Positions 16,087 to 25,870 of a DNA stretch of 64,000 bases are shown here, in pieces. Source of the stretch: Anaerolineae bacterium. Lineage in GTDB: Bacteria > Chloroflexota > Anaerolineae > Aggregatilineales > Phototrophicaceae. The stretch lies in contig JAJDUC010000106.1 in NCBI GenBank assembly GCA_022826865.1, positions 1 through 64,000 of the forward strand. The letters are read 5' to 3'. The notes under the pieces are model-generated. The model did no database searches. It had not been told where the DNA came from and worked only from the letters and a program-made list of their open reading frames with translations. Made by a program: the position numbers and the translations under genes. The first letter of the stretch is position 1; every line of letters starts with the position of its first letter.

Positions 16087-18549
16087 ATGCCGGGAATTTC
16101 AACATCGCCGGGCAATCAAGAGCGAGACGCGCAAATGAACCAACCTGTGCGGCCGGGCGCCGCCAAGGCCATTGCCAAGCCGGCGCGCGCCGCGCCTGCA
16201 AGTCAGATGATGATCGCCTCGCCCGCCGCCTGGCGCAGTTTCGTCCAAAATAACTGGAGCCAGCTCAAGCGTCAGGCAGACCAGTCGACGCTCGATTCGC
16301 CTTACCAGAAGCTGGTCATGATGGTCTTCACGCCAGTCCTGCCGAATCCGACAACAAAACTGACCTTGCTGCGCCGCCTGCTGAAGCGCTATCGCTACTG
16401 CGGGCCATTGAGCAAGCGCCTGACAGAGATCTATCGCGACCGCAATTACAGGCGGACGGCGGAAGACCTGGCGCGGCAGGACCTCTTGCCGGAAAAACTG
16501 AACAGCGATGAATTGGTCGGGCTGGACTGGCTGATCGTGGCGACCGGCGGCTTGGACGGCTCGGCCAACCAAGGGGTGAAGGCAATGCAATTCGCGCGCA
16601 ATCTGCTTGAAACCATGCGCGAACATACCGATTATCCGTCGGCCGTGCGCGTACAGGCGGGCAGCATCTCCGCCGGCGGGCATGTCATCTTCGCCGGCCA
16701 GGATGTCAATATCGTGGCCGAGCATTACCAAGGCAACAAGTCTGCGCTGAAAGCTTATCTCGCCGCCGTGCGCAGCGAATGGAATATCCCGACGACCACC
16801 ATTCACCCGGCGTCGCAGCATCATACGCCGGCCATGCTGCATCAGCTTTACACGCCAGTTGACATCTGGACGGACCAGCGGCAGTTCCACGCGGTAAGCA
16901 TCGAAGAACTGAACGCGAGGCGCTATCAAGCTATCGAAAAAGACATGGGGTTCGTCCGCGAATCGGTCTTTGAGGTTGTCTCCGCGCAGCCCTTGATTGT
17001 CATCACGGGCGCCGCTGGCACGGGCAAGAGCTCCTTGTGCCGCTTCATCGTCACCGCCCTGGCTTATGCCTGCGACCCACGCGCCGAGCGACAGGACAAG
17101 GTAAAGGGTTTGGAGATGCTGGGCGCCTCCTGGATTCACGGTCCGATCTTGCCGATTTATGTCAGCCTGCGCGATTTCGCCAATTCGCCCAACCTGTTTC
17201 CCAAAGCGATGGGCGAAGCCTCGGCGGCGCGGCTGCTCGATTACATCAAACGGGCCACCGGCAACCTGGCGCCTCATCTGGAAGGCTATCTGACCCAAAG
17301 CGCTGTGCCGACTCACGGCAGTTTGCTTGTGCTTGACGGCCTCGACGAGGTCTATGAGGAGCATGACCGCATCCTTCTGCAGCGGATCATCGAGAACTGG
17401 GTCGATCGTTTTCCAAGCTGTCGCATCATCGTCACCAGCCGCACCTACGCCTACCGCCACGATTCGCGCTGGCGCCTGTCCGATCGCTTCGCCTCGGCGG
17501 AGTTGGCGCCCTTTACCTGGCAGCAAGTCCAGACTTATATTGAACGCTGGTATGACAATGTCGCTCAGAACCGCCCCGGCGTTCTGGGCGGGCGCGCAGT
17601 CGCGCCGAAGCAGGCCGCCCTGATGGCCGCTGATCTTAACAAGACCATCCGCGAAACGCGGGCGCTCTGGCCGCTGGCGCGTCAGCCATTGATGCTCGCC
17701 TTGCTCACCCTGATTCACGAAGACTACAAGCAACTGCCGGATAAACGCGCCGAGCTCTATGAACATACGGTTGAATTGCTGGACCGCTGGAATATTCCCT
17801 CGCCCGCCGACAAGCTGCATGAGAAGCTGGCCAATATCAATCTCGACCGCATGCGGGCCGCCTTAAAACTGATCGCCTTTGAGCTGCACTCCGAACAGCA
17901 AAGTTATCAGCGCTATCCCACGATCATTCAACGGGGGCGTTTGCTGGATAAGCTGGTCGAGCAGCAGGCGCTGGGCGGCGGTTTGGGGGCGGGCATTGAA
18001 GATGTCCTGGAATACCTGGCGACCCGCAACGGCATCCTGGTCTCGGACGCGCCCAATCTATATCGCTTTCCTCACTTGACGATTCAGGAATATCTGGCGG
18101 CCTGCGCGCTACTTGAATTCTACGATGAGTGCCAAATGCCGGCTGAACTGCGGCCACAGAGCGCCGAGGGCTGGATCTTTCCGGAGAATATCGTCGCTCT
18201 CCTTTGCCACGATTACGCTCGCTGGCGCAACGTGGCGCTCTTCGCCGGCGCGATCATCGCTGCCGGCAAGTGGCAGGATATGCGCTGGCATCTCATCGAC
18301 GAATTGCTGCCAACCAGATTTGAAGGGACCTTGTCCGAACAAGCGCTGCATTGCATCAGCGTTGCGGCGGAAATATGGGGCGAAAGCTGGCTCAAGTCGC
18401 GCACGCGCAGTCAATTCGGAATCGAGTCTCATCTGGTGACTTGCCTGCGGCATATTCACGGGGATGAACGCATCGACGCGCCCGAGCGCGCCAATAACTA
18501 CGCCATCCTGTCCCGGCTGGCGCGCAATCAACCGGCCCGAGCCCAATGA
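16087..18549 (+). CDS. NACHT-domain STAND NTPase with N-terminal helical domain
   Basis: An 820-aa protein. Residues ~45-180 form an alpha-helical N-terminal (effector-associated-like) domain. Residues 194-210 carry GHVIFAGQDVNIV, matching the small protein upstream, followed by the LKAYLAAV helix commonly seen before bacterial NACHT modules. The NTPase shows Walker A GAAGTGKS (308-315), Walker B LLVLDGLDE (413-421), the sensor strand IIVTSRTYAY, and the winged-helix/helical part around LWPLARQPLMLALLTLI and FPHLTIQEYLAACALL. The C-terminal ~150 residues are helical, possibly the sensor region. No TIR is present, so it could act with the TIR proteins upstream. ATG 16135 is a plausible alternative start. 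Last gene of the operon. Confidence 0.88.
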   Translation: MPGISTSPGNQERDAQMNQPVRPGAAKAIAKPARAAPASQMMIASPAAWRSFVQNNWSQLKRQADQSTLDSPYQKLVMMVFTPVLPNPTTKLTLLRRLLKRYRYCGPLSKRLTEIYRDRNYRRTAEDLARQDLLPEKLNSDELVGLDWLIVATGGLDGSANQGVKAMQFARNLLETMREHTDYPSAVRVQAGSISAGGHVIFAGQDVNIVAEHYQGNKSALKAYLAAVRSEWNIPTTTIHPASQHHTPAMLHQLYTPVDIWTDQRQFHAVSIEELNARRYQAIEKDMGFVRESVFEVVSAQPLIVITGAAGTGKSSLCRFIVTALAYACDPRAERQDKVKGLEMLGASWIHGPILPIYVSLRDFANSPNLFPKAMGEASAARLLDYIKRATGNLAPHLEGYLTQSAVPTHGSLLVLDGLDEVYEEHDRILLQRIIENWVDRFPSCRIIVTSRTYAYRHDSRWRLSDRFASAELAPFTWQQVQTYIERWYDNVAQNRPGVLGGRAVAPKQAALMAADLNKTIRETRALWPLARQPLMLALLTLIHEDYKQLPDKRAELYEHTVELLDRWNIPSPADKLHEKLANINLDRMRAALKLIAFELHSEQQSYQRYPTIIQRGRLLDKLVEQQALGGGLGAGIEDVLEYLATRNGILVSDAPNLYRFPHLTIQEYLAACALLEFYDECQMPAELRPQSAEGWIFPENIVALLCHDYARWRNVALFAGAIIAAGKWQDMRWHLIDELLPTRFEGTLSEQALHCISVAAEIWGESWLKSRTRSQFGIESHLVTCLRHIHGDERIDAPERANNYAILSRLARNQPARAQ

Positions 18550-18613
18550 ACGGACGGGCCTGCCTCTTCGGGCAATCGCTTCAAAACATTGTCGCCGATG
18601 GCCATGTAAAAAT

Positions 18614-18970
18614 GTAGGGGCGACTCTGTGAGTCGCCCGCCATCTGCCAACTGGATGTACGGGCGAGCCCGTGGCTCGCCCAAAAATATACCATGACCAA
18701 CAACAGAATTCTCGCAGGGCTAACTTGGCGCTACTGCTGTGTCCTCAGCAATCCCATGTAAGCAATTGAAACAATGCGCGTCGTCTTTCACTGCATACTT
18801 GCGGGCGACCCAAGGGTCGCCCCTACGGTATAAGAGGAGACTCGCTGTAAGGGCGAGCGGTCAGTGTCTACGCGACCTACGCGACCCTGTGAATCGCCCG
18901 CCGACACAAGCGCGAATTTTCGGGCGACACACAGCCGCGCGTAGACACTGCGGGTCAGTCGCCCCTACGT
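18614..18970. repeat. Cluster of GTAGGGGCG-type palindromic repeats (fills the gene-free stretch 18550-19152)
   Basis: This 600-nt gap between the NACHT gene and the PQQ dehydrogenase holds no convincing gene. It is bounded by an inverted GTAGGGGCGACT (18614-18625) / AGTCGCCCCTAC. It contains three clean palindromes: GGGCGACT-5 nt-AGTCGCCC at 18618-18638, GGGCGAGCC-3 nt-GGCTCGCCC at 18661-18681, and GGGCGACCC-2 nt-GGGTCGCCC at 18803-18822. It also carries the 18-bp word (reverse complement) at 18859-18876 followed by a 9-bp duplication, and a partial copy near 18940. The remainder is unremarkable. Confidence 0.75.
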
Positions 18971-19066
18971 ATCGACCGTATGCCGACATTCGCATGAGTT
19001 ACTTGGGAATACTTCTGTGGTTAAAGAAAATCTGAAGCGGCTGCCTTGGCTTGATCCTGTAAAGTC

Positions 19067-19095
19067 TTGACATCAGCGTGAGCGGGCACTACGTT
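19067..19095 (+). promoter_or_regulatory. Possible sigma-70-type promoter for the PQQ-type dehydrogenase
   Basis: A consensus -35 box TTGACA lies at 19067-19072. With a 17-nt spacer the -10 position reads TACGTT (19090-19095), which is only a partial match. Transcription from here would give a short leader before the GGAGG ribosome site at 19141-19145. Confidence 0.3.
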
Positions 19096-19152
19096 CTACT
19101 AACGGCTCGCTGGCTAGCTGTATCATCCAAGTTCTACCGCGGAGGAATCATC

Positions 19153-20343
19153 GTGCATGTCTTACGGCTTCTCATTGTTGCAACCGTCGCTTTGCTCGCC
19201 GGCGCAATCGCCGCCCAAGACTCCGATTCCGCGATTCTCGTCTCGCGCGAGAGCGCGCCCAGCGCTTCGAATGTCAAATTGACAACTATCGCCGCCGGGC
19301 TGACACGCCCGATTTATGTCGCCAATGCGGGCGATGGCTCCGGCCGTCTTTTCCTGGTCGAACAGACCGGGCTCATCTGGCCCTACAAAGACGGTCTGCG
19401 CCTGACGCCGGCCTTTCTCGATGTGTCGCGCTTAATCTCCCAAGTCGCATTGACCAGCCGATATACTGAGCAAGGCTTGCTCGGTTTGGCCTTCCATCCG
19501 GATTATGCCTCCAATGGCTATTTCTTCGTCAACTATACCGACCGCAACGGCAGCACCATCGTCGCCCGTTATCAAGTCTCAGCCGAAGATCCGAACATAG
19601 CCGACGCCAGCAGCGGCCAAATCATCTTTCAACTGGCGCAACCCTATACCAATCACAATGGCGGCCATATTGACTTTGGTCCCGATGGATACCTTTACAT
19701 TACGCTGGGCGATGGCGGCTCGGCAAACGACCCCTTGGGCGCCGGGCAGAATCGCCGGCTGCTCCTCGGTTCCATTCTGCGCATTGATGTCGACGGCGCG
19801 GCGCCTTATGCAATTCCGACGGACAATCCCTTCGTTGGCGACCCGGCTGCGCTGGACGAGATCTGGTCTTACGGCTTGCGCAACGTCTGGCGCTTCAGCT
19901 TCGACCGCCTGACCGGCGATATGTACCTGGCGGATGTCGGGCAGAACAAATGGGAAGAAGTCAACTTCCAGCCGGCCGTGAGCGCGGGCGGCGAGAATTA
20001 CGGTTGGAACGTCTGGGAAGGCAGCCAAATCTTCGCCGGCGGAACCGCCCAAAATCATGTTCCACCCTTCTTTGAGTACGACCATGCGCTGGGCTGCTCG
20101 GTGACAGGCGGTTATGTTTACCGCGGCGAAGCGATCGCGGATTTGCAAGCGGCGTATCTATTTGGCGACTACTGTACCGGCCGGATTTGGGCATCCTGGC
20201 GCGATCATAATCACACTTGGCATACGGCGGAGTTCATGCGGACGGATCTGCAGATCAGCAGCTTCGGGCAGGATGAGGCGGGCGAGTTGTATGTCATTGA
20301 TTATGGAGGCGCGATTTATCGATTCGATCCGGTGGGCGCTTAA
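19153..20343 (+). CDS. PQQ-dependent sugar (glucose/sorbosone) dehydrogenase family protein, secreted
   Basis: A 396-aa protein with a signal peptide (HVLRLLIVATVALLAGAIAA) followed by the six-bladed propeller of the soluble glucose / sorbosone dehydrogenase family. Motifs: TIAAGLTRPIYVANAGDGSG, EQGLLGLAFHPDYASNGYF, NHNGGHIDFGPDGYLYITLG, SYGLRNVWRFSFD and GGYVYRG. Family members oxidise sugars or aldoses in the periplasm using PQQ; the substrate is not deducible. The start is GTG 19153, chosen because GGAGG lies 7 nt upstream and the signal peptide begins there. The frame is open to 19078. Its stop overlaps the convergent gene in a shared TTAA. Confidence 0.9.
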   Translation: MHVLRLLIVATVALLAGAIAAQDSDSAILVSRESAPSASNVKLTTIAAGLTRPIYVANAGDGSGRLFLVEQTGLIWPYKDGLRLTPAFLDVSRLISQVALTSRYTEQGLLGLAFHPDYASNGYFFVNYTDRNGSTIVARYQVSAEDPNIADASSGQIIFQLAQPYTNHNGGHIDFGPDGYLYITLGDGGSANDPLGAGQNRRLLLGSILRIDVDGAAPYAIPTDNPFVGDPAALDEIWSYGLRNVWRFSFDRLTGDMYLADVGQNKWEEVNFQPAVSAGGENYGWNVWEGSQIFAGGTAQNHVPPFFEYDHALGCSVTGGYVYRGEAIADLQAAYLFGDYCTGRIWASWRDHNHTWHTAEFMRTDLQISSFGQDEAGELYVIDYGGAIYRFDPVGA

Positions 20344-21710
20344 GCCAGCTCAGGCGCTTCCTCGACGACGATGCCTGCTCGCGTACGTTTATACTGCGCG
20401 ATAAGCGTCTTGATTTGCAATTCAATTGGATGATAGCGTTTCATCACTTGCCCCCCTTCCGTTTGCAACTGGCGCATGCGCGTTTCAATCTGCCGCAAAC
20501 GGGACAACAAACTCCCATCGCGCCTCTTCCAATTCATATAGGCCAGCGGCACAAGAAGAGCAAAAGCGCCGCCCAAGCCATACATGATATTGCCATAATT
20601 GGATTCGCCGATGGCATGCAAATAATAGCCGACCGCGCCGCTCGCCACGACAAGCATGATGTGCAAGATCAGTCGCCGCGATAGCGCGCCGCGCTTCTGA
20701 CGCATATCCAACCTGTTTTGCAGCTTCTCTTGCTGTGCGCGCAAGCCAGCCAATTCGCCGCGGATTTCGTTGACGCGTTCGCGCAGCGGCTGCCCTTCTT
20801 CAATGAATGTGTCGAGGCGATTCTTGATCAGCCGCGCCGACTCCCAGGTATCCATCATCCGGCTGTAATGCACTTCCAGCGCCTTGATCTGCAATTCAAG
20901 CGGTTGATAACTTTGACGATACTGCGTGCCTTCTTGCTTCAATTGCAGTATCTGCTCCTCCAGCTTGCGCTGTTTTCGCGCGGTGCGCGTTCTTGGGTCC
21001 TTCCAGTTGGCAATCACTATCGGAATGAGAACGACGCATATCGCGCACAAAGCCAAGGCGGCAAGGCTCAGATCGCGCGAGCTGTCCAGGTAGTGGAGGC
21101 CGGCCCAGCCGCTGACCACGATCAACACAATCAACAAGAAGACACGGCGGATTACAAATGAGCGCTTCCCGCGGTTGTCAATTTTCTGCTGACGTTTCTG
21201 ATGCGTCTCTGTTAAGGCTTCCAGATTGTTGCGTATGCTGTTCAGTTGTTCCCAGGCCGGCTGACCCTGCTGGCGCAATGCATCAAGACGGGCCTTGAAC
21301 TGCTTTATCCTCAGCCAGTCGTCGTATTGCTCTTGTCCGCCGATAAACCACTCGCCGGATGATTCGTCGCCAAATATGAAACGCCCAAAGTTAAAACTGT
21401 AAGGCAAAGGTTTGCCGTTGCTCAGACTGCGCTCGAGGTCGTTCACCTCGTCCACGAGCAATTCATGCAATAAAAGGAGCAAATTAAGCGGCACCGCCAG
21501 CCGTCTGGATTCATCGGCCGAAGTCTTTGCGTTGCCGCCAAGGCTATCGCGGTGCAGGGCAAGCCCAGTCCGCATCCTGCCCAGTTCCTGGCGGACGCGG
21601 CGAATGCCGGCGGCTCGGTCGCGCGTCTCCACGTGCGGCTGAAACAGCCGCGGGATTTCTATCGCGTGGAAATCATCCAGATAATCCTGTGGCGCTGGCT
21701 GTTCTATCAT
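20340..21710 (-). CDS. Coiled-coil membrane protein with internally duplicated helix-pair modules
   Basis: I do not recognise a named family. The 456-aa product has an N-terminal helical domain (to ~115), then two similar modules. Each module is a long charged coiled coil followed by two transmembrane helices (RRVFLLIVLIVVSGWAGLHYL plus LAALALCAICVVLIPIVIA; RLILHIMLVVASGAVGYYL plus YGLGGAFALLVPLAYMNW) and a segment ending in a conserved pattern (YQPLELQIKALEVHY versus YHPIELQIKTLIAQY). The repeat pattern indicates internal duplication. A scaffold or membrane-remodelling role is possible but unsupported. The 3' end shares the TTAA stop with the preceding gene. Confidence 0.7.
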   Translation of the reverse strand: MIEQPAPQDYLDDFHAIEIPRLFQPHVETRDRAAGIRRVRQELGRMRTGLALHRDSLGGNAKTSADESRRLAVPLNLLLLLHELLVDEVNDLERSLSNGKPLPYSFNFGRFIFGDESSGEWFIGGQEQYDDWLRIKQFKARLDALRQQGQPAWEQLNSIRNNLEALTETHQKRQQKIDNRGKRSFVIRRVFLLIVLIVVSGWAGLHYLDSSRDLSLAALALCAICVVLIPIVIANWKDPRTRTARKQRKLEEQILQLKQEGTQYRQSYQPLELQIKALEVHYSRMMDTWESARLIKNRLDTFIEEGQPLRERVNEIRGELAGLRAQQEKLQNRLDMRQKRGALSRRLILHIMLVVASGAVGYYLHAIGESNYGNIMYGLGGAFALLVPLAYMNWKRRDGSLLSRLRQIETRMRQLQTEGGQVMKRYHPIELQIKTLIAQYKRTRAGIVVEEAPELA

Positions 21711-21863
21711 CGTACGGACTCGAAGCTATACACTGTCCAGCAACAGCAATACGACCGACCGTCAACCATTGTTGAGTCTAGGCTATTATAGCATAGCCAA
21801 CTTACAACATATGATAACTGCTGACAATTGCTACACTTGAATAGATCATTCTGGAGGGCGCTT

Positions 21864-22811
21864 ATGCGACCGCAGTCGCTGTATCCCCTAAAACTCCAGC
21901 CAGCCCTGCATGTGAAGGTTTGGGGCGGGCGCAGGCTGGCTTCACACCTGAACAAAAAGCTGCCCACGCGCGATCCCTATGGCGAAGCCTGGGAATTGCA
22001 TGACAGCGCCCTGATCGTCAACGGCGCGCTGCGGGGCATGAGCCTCGGAGAGCTGACGCGGCGAGACGGCGGGGAGCTGATTGGGGCCGGACCGGGCCAG
22101 ACCGAAAGCTTCCCGCTCTTGGCAAAATTCATCGACGCCAATGCCTGGCTTTCGATCCAGGTGCATCCTGATGATGCGCAAGCTCGTCTACTCGAAGGAG
22201 AACCGCGCGGCAAAACCGAAGCCTGGGTGGTACTGCATGCGGAACCGGGCGCGCGTTTGGTCACGGGTTTGCGGCGCGGCACGACGCCGGCGCAGTTGGC
22301 CGCAGCCATCCGGCGCCAGCAGTTGGACCCGCTCCTCGCCTACGCCGTGGTCGAGCGCGGCGATGTGCTCTATATCCCGGCCAACACCGTCCATGCCCTG
22401 GGCCCAGGCTTGCTGATTTACGAGATTCAACAATCCAGCGATACAACCTACCGGCTACACGATTGGGGCCGGTTGGGTTTGGACGGCGAGCCGCGGGAAC
22501 TCCACATTGAAAAGGGTTTACGGGTCGCGAATTTGGGCTCGCCACCGGAAGTCGCGCGGCCGGAAGGCGATCTGCTGGTCGACGGGCGCTATTTTCGCAC
22601 CTGGCGCCATCGCTTGCTCGATGAGCCGCTAGCCATTGATTGCAACGGGCGCTTTCAATCGTTGACCTGTATCGACGGAAGCATGAGAGTGGATGCGCGC
22701 GGACATGAGTCAATCGCGCTTGCGAAAGGTGAAACCTGCCTGATGCCCGCCTGTCTGGACCGGTTCACGCTTGTCGGAAGCGGCATTGTCCTGCGCTCCT
22801 GCCAAAGCTAG
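21864..22811 (+). CDS. manA: Mannose-6-phosphate isomerase, class I (B. subtilis-type short form)
   Basis: Interconverts mannose-6-phosphate and fructose-6-phosphate in the cytoplasm, feeding GDP-mannose and glycan synthesis. The 315-aa length matches the short cupin form. Zinc ligands are visible: H101 in QVHPDD, E119 in KTEAW and H177 in NTVHALG; IYEIQQSSDTTYRLHDWGR is also typical. The start at ATG 21864 has GGAGGG 5 nt upstream, so the open frame to 21828 is probably untranslated. It is divergent from the coiled-coil gene and followed by clpB after 103 nt. Confidence 0.93.
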   Translation: MRPQSLYPLKLQPALHVKVWGGRRLASHLNKKLPTRDPYGEAWELHDSALIVNGALRGMSLGELTRRDGGELIGAGPGQTESFPLLAKFIDANAWLSIQVHPDDAQARLLEGEPRGKTEAWVVLHAEPGARLVTGLRRGTTPAQLAAAIRRQQLDPLLAYAVVERGDVLYIPANTVHALGPGLLIYEIQQSSDTTYRLHDWGRLGLDGEPRELHIEKGLRVANLGSPPEVARPEGDLLVDGRYFRTWRHRLLDEPLAIDCNGRFQSLTCIDGSMRVDARGHESIALAKGETCLMPACLDRFTLVGSGIVLRSCQS

Positions 22812-22914
22812 ATGGGACTTTGCAACGCGATAATACAGAATTAACATTTCGCATACACCCTTCCAACGTCCACGGTTGATACTGGCCGCAGGACAAGAGA
22901 CAGCGGGAGGGGCC

Positions 22915-25515
22915 ATGGATTTCAGCCGATACACCAACAAAGCGCAAGCCGCCATCCTAAAAGCCCAAAGCATCGCGAGCGAATATCAGCACAGCGCCAT
23001 CGAGCCTGTTCATGTTTTTTTGGGATTGATGGAGCAGGAAGAGGGCCTGGCGCCCCGCATCATTCAAAAGATCGGCGCGCATCCGGCCGCCTTCCAAACC
23101 GAATTGCGGGGGGAACTGCAAAGTCTGCCACGGACCAGCCAACCCGCCGCCGGCATCGGGCTATCCCGCGAAAGCCTGGCCGTTTTTACGCAGGCGGAAA
23201 AAGAAGCGAAGCAGATGCGCGATGAATACACGAGCACGGAACATCTGCTCCTCGCGCTTGGCAAAGACAAGTCGATGAACGTCATCTTGGGACGGCATGG
23301 GGTTCAGGCCGACGATATCCTGCAGGCGCTGCAATCGATACGGGGACGCCAGCGCGTCACCAGCCAGGACCCGGAATCGACATACGAGAGCCTGAGCAAA
23401 TTCGGGCGTGATTTGACCGCCGACGCGAGGCAGGGTCGGCTTGACCCGGTCATCGGGCGCGACGAAGAAATCCGCCGCGTGATTCACGTCATCAGCCGCC
23501 GCACGAAAAACAATCCCGTGCTAATCGGCGAGGCCGGCGTCGGCAAGACCGCCATCGCCGAGGGCTTGGCGCAGCGCCTCGTCAAAGGCGATGTGCCGGA
23601 GGGTTTGAAGGACAAGACAATCATCGCCCTGGATATGGCGGCGCTGGTCGCCGGCAGCAAGTTTCGCGGCGAGTTTGAAGAACGCCTGCAAGCTGTGCTC
23701 AAGGAAATCGCCGATAGCGAAGGCGAGATCATCCTCTTCATCGACGAACTGCACAATATCGTCGGCGCCGGCAAGGCGGAAGGCGCCATGGACGCCGGCA
23801 ATATGCTCAAGCCGATGCTGGCGCGCGGCGAGCTGCGCATGATCGGCGCGACCACGCTGGACGAATACCGGCAGCACATTGAAAAAGATGCCGCTCTTGA
23901 ACGGCGCTTTCAACCGATCTACGTGCAGGAGCCGTCGGTCGAGGACACGGTCAGCATCCTGCGCGGACTGAAGGAGCGCTACGAAGTACATCACGGCGTG
24001 CGCATTCAAGACGGCGCGGTCATCGCCGCCGCCGCGCTGAGCCAGCGTTACGTTCCCGATCGCCAATTGCCGGACAAAGCCATTGATCTCATTGATGAAG
24101 CGGCGGCTCATCTCAAAATGGAGATCGACAGCAAGCCGGCCGAGTTGGACAAGGCCGAGCGGCAGATCATGCAACTGGAGATTGAACGCGCCGCGCTGAA
24201 CATGGAAAAGGACGAGGCCTCAAAGCGGCGCCTGGCCGACCTCGAAGTGGAACTGGCCGATGCGCAGGAAGACCTGAATAGCTTGCTTGCGGTCTGGCAG
24301 CATGAAAAAGATGTGATTCAACGCATTTCAAGCCGCAAAGCTGAAATTGACGACGCCCGCAATCAGCTGGAGCGCGCCGAGCGCCAGGGCAAGCTCGAAG
24401 AAGCTGCTCGTCTTCGTTACGGCGTCCTGCCGGAGCTGGACAAGGCGCTCAGCAAAAGCGAAGCCGGCATAGAAGCCTTGCGCCAAGATGGAACGCTGAT
24501 GCTGAAAGAAGAAGTGGATGCCGATGAAATCGCCGCCATCGTCAGCCGCTGGACCGGCATCCCGGTTGCGCGCATGCTGGAAGGCGAAGTCGAAAAGCTG
24601 CTGCGGATGGAGGACCGCCTGCATGAACGCATTGTCGGTCAGGACGACGCGGTCAAGGCGGTTTCCGCAGCCGTGCGCCGCAGCCGCGTCGGCCTGCAAG
24701 ATCCCAGTCGCCCGGTTGGCGCCTTTCTCTTTCTAGGTCCAACTGGAGTTGGCAAGACGGAAATGGCGCGTTCACTGGCGCAATTTCTCTTTGACGATGA
24801 AGACGCGATGGTACGCATCGATATGAGCGAATATGGGGAAAAGCACAGTATCGCCCGAATGCTTGGCGCGCCGCCCGGCTACGTCGGCTACGAAGAAGGC
24901 GGCCAGTTGACTGAAGCTCTACGCCGGCGCCCTTATTCGGTTGTGCTTTTCGACGAAATCGAAAAGGCGCACCCGGATATCTTCAACGCCTTTTTGCAAG
25001 TCCTGGACGATGGACGCCTGACCGACGGCCAGGGCCGCACGGTCAACTTCAGCAGCAGCGTGATCATCATGACGAGCAATGTGGGCAGCGCGCTCATCAA
25101 GCAGATGGGCGGCGCTGTGGAGCGCGGCGCCATCATGAAAGAACTGGACCGCTATTTTCGGCCCGAATTCCTGAACCGGCTGGACGAGATCATCGTCTTC
25201 CACAGCCTCGGGCGCGAGCATATCGCTCGAATTGTCGATCTGCAGCTTGACGGACTCAAGCATATGCTCGCGGACCGCCGCATCACGCTAGAACTGCGCG
25301 ATGCCGCCCGGCTCATGTTGGCGGACGAGGGCTGGGATCCGGTCTACGGCGCCCGGCCGCTGAAGCGCGCCATGCAGCGCGAATTGCAAGATCCGCTGGC
25401 TATGGCCATGCTTGAAGGGCGCATTGTCGATGGCAACCATGTGCTGGTCGATGTCAGCGTGGACGGATCCCAACTGACCTTGCAGGCGCTGGATCTGAAG
25501 CCGGCGCCGGCCTGA
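22915..25515 (+). CDS. clpB: ATP-dependent chaperone ClpB (Hsp100 disaggregase)
   Basis: Double-ring AAA+ unfoldase that rescues aggregated proteins together with DnaK. The 866 aa comprise a Clp N-domain (1-~145), NBD1 with Walker A GEAGVGKT (205-212) and Walker [11 protein letters not shown], a coiled-coil middle domain (~395-520) and NBD2 with Walker A GPTGVGKT (608-615) and [11 protein letters not shown]. The length of the middle domain and the linker support ClpB rather than ClpC/ClpA. No IGF/L-type ClpP loop is evident. The ATG at 22915 has GGGAGGGG just upstream. I see no CIRCE operator in the 103-nt spacer. Confidence 0.92.
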   Translation: MDFSRYTNKAQAAILKAQSIASEYQHSAIEPVHVFLGLMEQEEGLAPRIIQKIGAHPAAFQTELRGELQSLPRTSQPAAGIGLSRESLAVFTQAEKEAKQMRDEYTSTEHLLLALGKDKSMNVILGRHGVQADDILQALQSIRGRQRVTSQDPESTYESLSKFGRDLTADARQGRLDPVIGRDEEIRRVIHVISRRTKNNPVLIGEAGVGKTAIAEGLAQRLVKGDVPEGLKDKTIIALDMAALVAGSKFRGEFEERLQAVLKEIADSEGEIILFIDELHNIVGAGKAEGAMDAGNMLKPMLARGELRMIGATTLDEYRQHIEKDAALERRFQPIYVQEPSVEDTVSILRGLKERYEVHHGVRIQDGAVIAAAALSQRYVPDRQLPDKAIDLIDEAAAHLKMEIDSKPAELDKAERQIMQLEIERAALNMEKDEASKRRLADLEVELADAQEDLNSLLAVWQHEKDVIQRISSRKAEIDDARNQLERAERQGKLEEAARLRYGVLPELDKALSKSEAGIEALRQDGTLMLKEEVDADEIAAIVSRWTGIPVARMLEGEVEKLLRMEDRLHERIVGQDDAVKAVSAAVRRSRVGLQDPSRPVGAFLFLGPTGVGKTEMARSLAQFLFDDEDAMVRIDMSEYGEKHSIARMLGAPPGYVGYEEGGQLTEALRRRPYSVVLFDEIEKAHPDIFNAFLQVLDDGRLTDGQGRTVNFSSSVIIMTSNVGSALIKQMGGAVERGAIMKELDRYFRPEFLNRLDEIIVFHSLGREHIARIVDLQLDGLKHMLADRRITLELRDAARLMLADEGWDPVYGARPLKRAMQRELQDPLAMAMLEGRIVDGNHVLVDVSVDGSQLTLQALDLKPAPA

Positions 25516-25539
25516 GGCTTGCTGCGCGGAAAAAACTTG

Positions 25540-25561
25540 CCCCCGGCCCTTAGTCCGGGGG
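25540..25561. terminator. GC-rich bidirectional stem-loop between clpB and the Trm112-like gene
   Basis: Inverted repeat CCCCCGG-8 nt-CCGGGGG, 25 nt after the clpB stop. On the other strand it overlaps the last codons and stop of the convergent gene. There is no strong T-tract on the + strand. It could terminate or stabilise both convergent transcripts. Confidence 0.45.
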
Positions 25562-25789
25562 TGGCGGGACAGGCAAGTTATCTTCGGCGGTGTCCTTCCA
25601 CTTTTCGCCTTCATCCACCAACATCACGGGAATGCCGTCGCGAATCGGGTATTTGCAGCCACTGTCATCACAGACCAGCCAGCAATCCTTAACCAGACGC
25701 AGCCGGCCCGGATCGTCGCCTTTGTCCTTGTAATGCACCGCCACCGGGCAACGCAGGATTTGCATCAACTCGTCGGATACAGCCGTCAT
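25550..25789 (-). CDS. Trm112/YcaR-like small zinc-ribbon protein
   Basis: A 79-aa protein with the Trm112p-like pattern: ELMQILRCPVAVHY, then DCWLVCDDSGCKYPIRDGIPVMLVDEG. The family is a small zinc-ribbon fold; eukaryotic and archaeal relatives activate methyltransferases. Bacterial members have no settled role. The C-terminus is a proline run (PVPPPPD). I start it at 25789, where AAGGTGAT precedes the ATG; the frame is open to 25828. It is convergent with clpB. Confidence 0.85.
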   Translation of the reverse strand: MTAVSDELMQILRCPVAVHYKDKGDDPGRLRLVKDCWLVCDDSGCKYPIRDGIPVMLVDEGEKWKDTAEDNLPVPPPPD

Positions 25790-25870
25790 CGCATCACCTT
25801 TGCGCGCAATCTGCCGGAATGAGATCAAGTATAGCCTTGGCCCGCGGGCGCGTCAATTCAGGCGGCATTG

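Noticed and set aside
16099-17820. Long open frame (573 codons) on the minus strand opposite the NACHT gene
   Set aside because: It mirrors a well-supported coding gene, has no recognisable motif and is a codon-bias shadow of the GC-rich gene on the plus strand.
9776-18549. Prophage or plasmid region
   Set aside because: No integrase, structural phage, replication or partition genes are seen, and base composition is like the flanks.
18614-18970. Possible CRISPR array
   Set aside because: The repeats are palindromes of different sequence with irregular spacing and no regular direct-repeat/spacer units; no cas genes are nearby.
18739-19035. 98-codon open frame in the repeat-filled spacer
   Set aside because: It is composed of repeat sequence, has no ribosome site and shows no protein-like pattern.
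22812-22914. CIRCE or other heat-shock operator before clpB
   Set aside because: No TTAGCACTC/GAGTGCTAA inverted repeat is present; only an AT-rich stretch is seen.
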